64,000 nt of DNA from Acinetobacter corruptisaponis (GTDB taxonomy: Bacteria; Pseudomonadota; Gammaproteobacteria; Pseudomonadales; Moraxellaceae). Below the pieces are notes generated by a model. It made no database searches. It was not told the origin of the DNA and saw only the letters and a program-made list of their open reading frames with translations. The stretch covers positions 1,917,962-1,981,961 of the forward strand of contig NZ_CP125669.1 of assembly GCF_030053775.1 (NCBI RefSeq), written 5' to 3'. The position numbers and the translations under genes were made by a program. Below are positions 58,350 to 64,000 of the stretch, piece by piece (position 1 is the stretch's first letter; the number at the start of each line of letters is the position of its first letter).

Positions 58350-59771
58350 TTATAAAACCATTGCGGCAATCCAGCCAAAAATGAGCAGCGGGATATTAAA
58401 GTGTATAAATGTTGGCACAACAGTATCCCAAATGTGATCATGTTGACCATCAACACCCAAACCAGCGGTTGGTCCCAAAGTCGAATCAGAGGCAGGTGAA
58501 CCTGCATCCCCCAGTGCCGCCGCTGTTCCAATCAGCGCAATGGTGGCCAAGGGTGAGAAGCCAAACTGTACACACAAAGGCACATAAATCACTGCCAGCA
58601 CAGGCACACTTGAGAACGAAGAACCAATGCCAATGGTGACAAACAAACCAATAAACAGCATCAGGAATGCAGCCAACGCATGATTGTCACCAATGATGTG
58701 CACCACGCCATTCACCAAATGGTTAATATCACCAGTGTGGGTCATCACTGAGGCAAAACCCGCCGCCGAAATCATGATGAAGCCCACCAGCGCCATCATA
58801 CGCATGCCCTGTACAAACACATCATCAGCATCCTGCCATTTAAAAATGCCAGATGCCGACAGTACTGCAAAGCCGACCAAACCACCCAGAATCATTGAAC
58901 CCGAATACAACTGTGCCACCAAGGTTAAAGCGATGGCAAGCAGGGCCATCAACATGGTTTTCTTCGAGATATAAGGTACATTTTCTGCTTCATGCCTGAG
59001 TTCTTCAGCATCCGCTTTCAAGTCATAATCCGACTGTGCAGTTGCCCGAAGTGGCTTGTCCAGGTCAATGGTGGTGACAGGGGTAATTGAGCGGTCAATA
59101 TAGTCGCGTGGCTTTCGATAGCTGATAAACACCGCCACCAGCGTACCAATCACCATGCCCAGCACAGGAATCGCCATCCCCAATGGCATCATGCCACGCT
59201 CGACATGCAGCCCATAGGCCGCACCAATCTTGTTGATATTCCCCATCAGAATCTGTTCAAGGAAAATCGCACCAAAACCGACTGGCAGAAAAATATAGGT
59301 CCCAACCAGACCCAGCGTCAGTACACACGCCGCTGCACGTCGGTCCAGCTTTAGGTGGTTCATCACCTTTAATAATGGCGGCACCAATACTGGAATAAAG
59401 GCAATATGCACTGGAATCAGGTTCTGGGAGAAAATAGCTGCAATCAGTAAAATGGTCAATAAAAGATATTTCACCTTTTTTTCCTGACTTTTCCCTGCTT
59501 CCATACCTAATAAACCAATCAGCTTATGGGCGAGTAAATCAGGCAAGCCTGATTTTGAAAGCGCCAAGGCAAAAGCACCGAGCACAGCATAAGCCAAGGC
59601 AACCTCAGCACCATCCCCCAGCCCTGCATTAAAGGCTTCGACCGTTTGAGAAAGGCTTAGACCTGCGACCAGACCGCCAATAATGGCGGAGACCACCAAT
59701 GTGAGAACAACAGAAACGCGTGCCAGTGACAGGATAAACATCACGGCAATCGCAATGACAACAGCATTCAT
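58350..59771 (-). CDS. NhaC/YuiF-type Na+/H+ antiporter-family permease
   Basis: 473 residues from the ATG at 59771; the frame can begin at a TTG at 59789, and neither start has a good ribosome site. About twelve membrane helices. Features include SLARVSVVLTLVVSAIIGGLVAGLSL, AGLGDGAEVALAYAVLGAFALAL, FSQNLIPVHIAFIPVLVPPLL and IGIGSSFSSVPVLAVIYVPLC, then GTAAALGDAGSPASDSTLGPTAGL. These fit the NhaC-like Na_H_antiporter family, whose Bacillus member YuiF has been reported as a histidine permease. The substrate here cannot be told from sequence. Confidence 0.87.
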   Translation of the reverse strand: MNAVVIAIAVMFILSLARVSVVLTLVVSAIIGGLVAGLSLSQTVEAFNAGLGDGAEVALAYAVLGAFALALSKSGLPDLLAHKLIGLLGMEAGKSQEKKVKYLLLTILLIAAIFSQNLIPVHIAFIPVLVPPLLKVMNHLKLDRRAAACVLTLGLVGTYIFLPVGFGAIFLEQILMGNINKIGAAYGLHVERGMMPLGMAIPVLGMVIGTLVAVFISYRKPRDYIDRSITPVTTIDLDKPLRATAQSDYDLKADAEELRHEAENVPYISKKTMLMALLAIALTLVAQLYSGSMILGGLVGFAVLSASGIFKWQDADDVFVQGMRMMALVGFIMISAAGFASVMTHTGDINHLVNGVVHIIGDNHALAAFLMLFIGLFVTIGIGSSFSSVPVLAVIYVPLCVQFGFSPLATIALIGTAAALGDAGSPASDSTLGPTAGLGVDGQHDHIWDTVVPTFIHFNIPLLIFGWIAAMVL

Positions 59772-59892
59772 GAAAAAATTCAGGAGCAAAGAAAAGGCGA
59801 TATTCTAGCAGATTCATGAAAACCTAGCTGAAAATATCGCCGAATTGTGATCGTTCTTATGTGATTTTTATTCTGAATAATCCGCTAAAGCC

Positions 59893-60768
59893 TTAGGCCG
59901 CCTGACGCTGGATAAATTGACGGATCAGTTCAGCAATCTTTTCTGGCTGGCTGAGTACTGCCCAGTGATTGGCATCCAGCTCGGTATATTCAAACTTCTC
60001 CACCCATTTTGGCATGGATTCCGTAATGTATTCAGGACTGACAAACGCGTCGCGCTTTAACACAATTGCCTGTACAGGACACTGTGCATAACGCTGGCGT
60101 GGCTGGGTCAAGGATGGAATAAAGTTGGCACGGTACAGGTTAATTCCATATTTACCATCCGCCACAATATTGGCATTCAATGGTAGATCCTGTTTTTTCT
60201 CCAGACCACTTAAAATCTTGCCCCATTTCTCTGGACTAAAGAATGTCCATACTGTTGGTGCAAGCAATGGTAAATGGAATGCACCGATGTACCATGATTT
60301 AGTCAACATCTTCAAGACATTGCTTGGAGCAGACTTAAATTTCTCACGTAGATACAGAGAGGCGTGGTCCAGACAAGGTCCTGAAATGGTGGTATAGGAC
60401 AATAAGCGACCCTTTAGTTTTGGCTCAGTTGCCGATTCCCAAGACTGTAGAGAACCCCAGTCATGCGCTGCCATATGGAAACTACGGTTTGGCAGAACCT
60501 GATCAACCACTTCCTGCAAATCCAGCGATAAACGTGGTAAACGATAATCCTTGATGCGTTTAGGAATGGAAGACAGCCCCGCACCACGAACATCGTAGGT
60601 CACGACAAAATAGTCATTTACCAACTTCTCAATAATCGGTTCCCATACTTCCTGATTGTCTGGATAGCCATGTACCAGCACCAATGGTGTCTTTTTCTCA
60701 TCACCCCATGTTTTGACACAAAGTGTTTGCTGATCAGATGTGGTGACGGTTTTTACTTGTACTTGCAT
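59893..60768 (-). CDS. Alpha/beta hydrolase, epoxide-hydrolase type
   Basis: 291 residues. The core has VLVHGYPDNQEVWEPII (oxyanion HGxP), DVRGAGLSS, and the nucleophile elbow AAHDWGSLQSWE, where the nucleophile is Asp, as in epoxide hydrolases and haloalkane dehalogenases and unlike Ser esterases. A cap domain of about 100 residues follows. The catalytic His is in ELDANHWAVLSQPEKI. The natural substrate is not known. It is divergent from the hotdog gene and may be in a lipid or aromatic degradation context. Confidence 0.85.
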   Translation of the reverse strand: MQVQVKTVTTSDQQTLCVKTWGDEKKTPLVLVHGYPDNQEVWEPIIEKLVNDYFVVTYDVRGAGLSSIPKRIKDYRLPRLSLDLQEVVDQVLPNRSFHMAAHDWGSLQSWESATEPKLKGRLLSYTTISGPCLDHASLYLREKFKSAPSNVLKMLTKSWYIGAFHLPLLAPTVWTFFSPEKWGKILSGLEKKQDLPLNANIVADGKYGINLYRANFIPSLTQPRQRYAQCPVQAIVLKRDAFVSPEYITESMPKWVEKFEYTELDANHWAVLSQPEKIAELIRQFIQRQAA

Positions 60769-60882
60769 AATTCCTTCCCATTTTGTTTTCAGTCGGCATG
60801 GTCATAAAACAGCCATTGCCAGCGATACAATAAAAATGATACTTATGGAGTATGAATAGAGTTGCAAGAAAAAAAATTGACC

Positions 60883-61368
60883 ATGAAAGACATTTTCAAA
60901 AAAATTCGAACCATTCCTGTAGTTTCCAAATTTATGATCAACCACTACTCCCCTTACCGTGGTGCAGGAATCGCAATTGAAACCATTGATCTGGACAATT
61001 ACCACATCCGTGTCAAAATGCCGCTCACCCGAAAAAACCGTAACATTGTTGGGACACATTTTGGTGGCAGTTTATATTCAATGGTTGACCCATTTTATAT
61101 GCTGATCCTGATGCACCATTTAGGCCATAAATACATTGTGTGGGATAAAAGTGCCTCGATTAATTTCCTGTCACCAGGTCGCAGCACCGTCTATGCGGAT
61201 ATACAGCTCAGTGCCACTGAAATTGCGGAAATTAAGCAACTGGCTGAAAATCATGAATCTGTGTTTCGAAACTATACATTGAATATTGTGGATGATGCGG
61301 GAACGCGAATTGCAGAAGTTGAAAAGGTTTTATACATCCGTCGTAAGAAACCCAAAGCCAGCTCTTAA
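60883..61368 (+). CDS. DUF4442 hotdog-fold protein, possible thioesterase
   Basis: 162 residues from the ATG at 60883; a TTG seven codons earlier is possible, and no strong ribosome site marks either. One hotdog domain: NHYSPYRGAGIAIETIDLDNYHIRVKMPLTRKNRNIVGTHFGGSLYSMVDPFYMLILMHHLG, followed by KSASINFLSPGRSTVYADIQLS. The THFGGSLYSMVDP stretch is the substrate-site helix of YiiD/DUF4442 relatives. Hydrolysis of acyl-CoA is likely but unproven. Confidence 0.85.
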   Translation: MKDIFKKIRTIPVVSKFMINHYSPYRGAGIAIETIDLDNYHIRVKMPLTRKNRNIVGTHFGGSLYSMVDPFYMLILMHHLGHKYIVWDKSASINFLSPGRSTVYADIQLSATEIAEIKQLAENHESVFRNYTLNIVDDAGTRIAEVEKVLYIRRKKPKASS

Positions 61369-61385
61369 CCAGTCTTTTTTCAAAT

Positions 61386-61416
61386 AAAATGCCTGCAATC
61401 AGTTGCAGGCATTTTT
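61386..61416. terminator. Bidirectional terminator
   Basis: ATGCCTGCAA and TTGCAGGCAT arms with a TCAG loop and T-runs on both strands, between the convergent hotdog and glycine-zipper genes. Confidence 0.9.
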
Positions 61417-61434
61417 AAATCAATCAGATAAAAC

Positions 61435-61794
61435 TTATTTTTTCTTCTCCTGAATGGCTGCACCAGCACCACCACCGATTGCGCCACCAATAGCAGCACC
61501 AGAATCACCACCAAAGATTGATTTACCGATTACGGAACCAATACCTGCACCAATGGCACTGCTTGTGGTTGAATTGCTGCTACCACCCTTGGCGTTTGCA
61601 CCGACACCTGCGCCAGCTGCCGCACCGACACCTGCACCAAGACCACCACCCACATGATTACCTACGCCACCACCGACAGCACCACCAAGCGCCGCCGCAC
61701 CAATACGCTGGTCAGATGGGGTCATATTCTGGCAGCCTGTAAACATCACCGCCGATAACATCAAAGTAGAAACTAAACCCATTGTTTTTTTCAT
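61435..61794 (-). CDS. Glycine-zipper lipoprotein 1
   Basis: 119 residues from the ATG at 61794, with AGGAG 11 bases upstream; a GTG four codons earlier is too close to that site. Lipobox VMFTGCQNMTPSDQRIG, then a region of Gly-zipper repeats (AAALGGAVGGGVGNHVGGGLGAGVGAAAGAG, SAIGAGIGSVIGKSIFGGDSGAAIGGAIGGG) and a basic KKK tail. Such proteins insert into or associate with outer-membrane lipid (17-kDa antigen type). It is a close relative of the gene at 62024-62389, which has its own terminator, so the two are transcribed separately. Confidence 0.85.
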   Translation of the reverse strand: MKKTMGLVSTLMLSAVMFTGCQNMTPSDQRIGAAALGGAVGGGVGNHVGGGLGAGVGAAAGAGVGANAKGGSSNSTTSSAIGAGIGSVIGKSIFGGDSGAAIGGAIGGGAGAAIQEKKK

Positions 61795-61945
61795 GACTAT
61801 ACTCACTCCTGTTCGGTTCTACTAAAAAGCATAATCTTCTTTTATGGGGAGTTTGATCTTATTGTGTTATTGGAATGTCCCAATCGATTAATGTTTTGTA
61901 AAGACTATCCATTTTTATCATCATTAAATTGACGCTTTAAATGAC

Positions 61946-61981
61946 AAAAAGAAGCCCTTATCCTAGACAAGGGCTTCTTCC
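61946..61981 (-). terminator. Rho-independent terminator of glycine-zipper gene 2
   Basis: GAAGCCCTT and AAGGGCTTC arms with a nine-base loop, then a T-run on the minus strand. Confidence 0.88.
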
Positions 61982-62023
61982 TGATTTTTAAACAATACTT
62001 GGCGTACTTCTAAATTCTAGTAT

Positions 62024-62389
62024 TTAGTACTTGCCTTTTTTCTCACCATACGCTGCGCCAGCACTACCGCCCAGTGCGCCACCTACCGCAGCACCAGCCT
62101 CTCCCCCCAGAACCGCGCCACCCAGAGCCGCACCCACACCAGCACCAATCGCACTGTTTCTGGTGTTTTTACTATTCGCACCTTTTGCATTGGCAGCAAC
62201 ACCCGCACCAATCGCCGCACCCAGTCCAGCGCCAATATTACCGCCTAGACCTTTTCCGACAGCACCACCTGCACCACCACCAATGGCAGCCGAACCAATA
62301 CGCTTATTTTCTGGACTTACATTTTGGCAACCCACAAACAATGTGGTTGACATTAGACCAACACCCGCAATCATCATCACTTTTTTCAT
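62024..62389 (-). CDS. Glycine-zipper lipoprotein 2
   Basis: 121 residues from the ATG at 62389, with AGGAG at the right distance; an ATG 11 codons earlier lies ahead of that site. Signal KKVMMIAGVGLMSTTLFVGC, then QNVSPENKRIGSAAIGGGAGGAVGKGLGGNIGAGLG, AKGANSKNTRNSAIGAGVGAAL and GGEAGAAVGGALGGSAGAAYG. Closely related in order and motif to glycine-zipper 1 (both QN..P...RIG and a KKK/KKG tail), so they arose by duplication. Expected in the envelope. Confidence 0.85.
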   Translation of the reverse strand: MKKVMMIAGVGLMSTTLFVGCQNVSPENKRIGSAAIGGGAGGAVGKGLGGNIGAGLGAAIGAGVAANAKGANSKNTRNSAIGAGVGAALGGAVLGGEAGAAVGGALGGSAGAAYGEKKGKY

Positions 62390-62511
62390 TAGAACTTCTC
62401 CTCTCTCAATTGAACGTAGCATAGACTGCTTTCATGAAGCATTTACCCTGATTAAGTAATCAAGTGCTGATGCTGTAATGTGTTTTTGTAACATTTGCTT
62501 GTTTTTTCGAC

Positions 62512-62536
62512 AAAAAAGGCACCGCAAGGTGCCTTC
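62512..62536 (-). terminator. Rho-independent terminator of rpoC
   Basis: AAGGCACC and GGTGCCTT arms with a TTGC loop, T-run on the minus strand, 16 bp after the rpoC stop. Confidence 0.9.
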
Positions 62537-62552
62537 TTTGATTTGCTGGAAC

Positions 62553-64000
62553 TTAGAACTGGTCTGAGTTCAACGCTTGACTAAATGCCTGATCAACTTC
62601 ACTGAAATCATTGTGAAGTTCAAATTCAGCAGCTTCCGCTTCCTGACGACGACGCTCTAGGTGATACGCAAGACCTGTACCTGCTGGGATCAAGCGACCC
62701 ACAACAACGTTTTCTTTCAAGCCACGTAAGTCATCTTCTTTACCTGTTACAGCAGCTTCAGTTAACACGCGTGTTGTTTCCTGGAACGATGCAGCAGAGA
62801 TGAATGAGTCAGTAGAAAGCGACGCTTTGGTGATACCCATCAATTGACGTTCAAACTTCGCTGGGAACTTGTTCTGAGCCAAGACAGCCTGGTTCTCCTG
62901 AACAACGCGGATGTAATCCACTTGCTCGCCCTTGATGAAGCTTGTGTCACCACCATCAGTGATATCAACTTTACGCAACATTTGACGTACAACAACTTCA
63001 ATGTGCTTATCGTTGATTTTTACACCTTGCAGACGGTAAACGTCCTGAACTTCGTTCACGATGTAGTTGGTCAATGCCACTTCGCCTTTCAAGCGTAAGA
63101 TGTCATGTGGGTTTTGTGGACCATCAGAAATAGTCTCACCACGGTTGACATGCTCACCTTCGAACACGTTGATTTGACGCCATTTTGGAATCAATTCTTC
63201 GTAGATCTCCGAACCATCATCTGGTGTGATCACTAAACGGTTCTTACCTTTGGTCTCTTTACCAAAGCTCACGATACCAGACACTTCTGCCAAGATCGCA
63301 TGCTCTTTCGGCTTACGTGCTTCGAACAAGTCAGCTACGCGTGGCAGACCACCCGTAATGTCACGGGTACGTGAAGATTCCTGTGGTACACGACCAATAA
63401 CGTCACCCACACCAATTGTTTCGCCATCACGGACAGTTACAATTGTGTTTTGTGGCAGGAAGTAGAACTGTTCGCCGCCATCGGTTGTATCCAACACGAT
63501 TGCAGGACGTAAATCTTTACCAGAAGCAGGACGTGCTGTTACAGGCAAGATTTCAACAGTGGTCATACCTGTTGCATCATCAGTCTTAGAGGTTGCAGTT
63601 ACACCATCAGCGATCTGGCTGAAACGTGCCTTACCTGCAACTTCGGTAACGAGTGGATGTGTATGTGGATCCCAAGTCGCCACGATACCACCAGCTTCCA
63701 CAGCTTCACCATCTTTCAACAAGATGCTTGCACCGTAAGGAAGTTTATAACGCTCGCGCTCACGTCCCAAGTCATCCGCAATACCAATTTCACCTGAACG
63801 TGAAACAGATACCAAGTGACCTTTGGCATGTTGTACAGTTTTCACGTTGTGGAAACGTACAGTACCTTTGTTACGGACTTGAACACTGTTTGCAGCAGAG
63901 GTTCGGCTCGCAGCACCACCCACGTGGAACGTACGCATGGTTAACTGTGTACCTGGCTCACCAATTGACTGTGCAGCCATTACACCAACAGATTCACCTG
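62553..64000 (-). CDS. rpoC: RNA polymerase subunit beta', C-terminal part (partial)
   Basis: About 482 codons of the 3' end; the gene continues past the right edge. The visible part is the C terminus of beta': [26 protein letters not shown], the domain with [72 protein letters not shown] and, near the end, [24 protein letters not shown]. The stop precedes a clear terminator, so it is the last gene of the rpoBC unit. Confidence 0.98.
   Translation of the reverse strand, partial: GESVGVMAAQSIGEPGTQLTMRTFHVGGAASRTSAANSVQVRNKGTVRFHNVKTVQHAKGHLVSVSRSGEIGIADDLGRERERYKLPYGASILLKDGEAVEAGGIVATWDPHTHPLVTEVAGKARFSQIADGVTATSKTDDATGMTTVEILPVTARPASGKDLRPAIVLDTTDGGEQFYFLPQNTIVTVRDGETIGVGDVIGRVPQESSRTRDITGGLPRVADLFEARKPKEHAILAEVSGIVSFGKETKGKNRLVITPDDGSEIYEELIPKWRQINVFEGEHVNRGETISDGPQNPHDILRLKGEVALTNYIVNEVQDVYRLQGVKINDKHIEVVVRQMLRKVDITDGGDTSFIKGEQVDYIRVVQENQAVLAQNKFPAKFERQLMGITKASLSTDSFISAASFQETTRVLTEAAVTGKEDDLRGLKENVVVGRLIPAGTGLAYHLERRRQEAEAAEFELHNDFSEVDQAFSQALNSDQF

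Noticed and set aside
61454..62459. Plus-strand frames of up to 142 codons opposite the glycine-zipper genes
   Set aside because: They are Pro/Ala-rich mirror readings of glycine codons, and the minus-strand genes have signal peptides, ribosome sites and terminators.

Overview
The window looks like a chromosomal segment of an Acinetobacter species (Gammaproteobacteria, Moraxellaceae). This is inferred from gene content and order: tpiA-secG-tRNA-Leu-tRNA-fMet next to rimP-nusA-infB-rbfA (a pseudomonad/moraxellad arrangement), pilBCD-coaE, an LpxO-type lipid A hydroxylase, fadBA and an OmpW porin, plus moderate-to-low GC with very AT-rich spacers. No database search was possible, so the genus is an inference.

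Layout. (1) 0.2-12.2 kb, minus strand: an AT-rich accessory cluster. It ends in a 3013-residue RTX protein with a type I secretion signal and, in its middle, a FrpC-like calcium-dependent self-processing module whose predicted cut is Asp781-Pro782. A small lipoprotein gene sits 3 bp upstream, an arrangement like Neisseria frpD-frpC. Upstream are two membrane-protein genes, each broken by one -1 frame change, and a conserved protein of unknown function. No type I exporter genes are present. (2) 12.4-19.4 kb: the translation/transcription factor operon, a tRNA cluster (two initiator tRNAs and tRNA-Leu(GAG)), secG and tpiA. (3) 19.7-24.2 kb, plus: type IV pilus core pilB-pilC-pilD and coaE. (4) 24.2-33.9 kb: a DMT transporter, rlmB, ppnP, recN, yqgE-ruvX, and an AaeXAB-like efflux operon (FUSC, DUF1656, HlyD) divergent from an IclR regulator. 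(5) 34-35.2 kb: a candidate small RNA with promoter and terminator, pgsA, and a 268-bp palindromic MITE-like element. (6) 35.2-43.6 kb: a thioesterase, uvrC, a lipoprotein, lpxO and the fatty-acid oxidation operon fadBA.

(7) 43.68-45.13 kb: a complete IS3-family (IS150-type) element with a 3-bp target duplication. It sits exactly in the loop of what was the transcription terminator of fadBA. (8) 45.2-54.6 kb: poorly characterised envelope genes: an exported protein, a lipoprotein, an ABC exporter with a coiled-coil partner, a FrnE/DsbA-like oxidoreductase, an unknown two-gene pair, and two paralogous exported proteins with beta-barrel-like C termini. (9) 54.7-64 kb: htpG with a heat-shock (sigma-32) type promoter, an LprI-like protein, ompW, an NhaC-type antiporter, an epoxide-hydrolase-type hydrolase, a hotdog protein, two glycine-zipper lipoproteins and the 3' part of rpoC, which runs off the right edge.

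The most unusual content is the RTX/lipoprotein cluster with its paired frame breaks, the insertion sequence that splits a terminator loop, and the candidate small RNA upstream of pgsA. Gene functions are assigned from motifs visible in the translations; starts were chosen by Shine-Dalgarno position, and where two choices remain this is stated.
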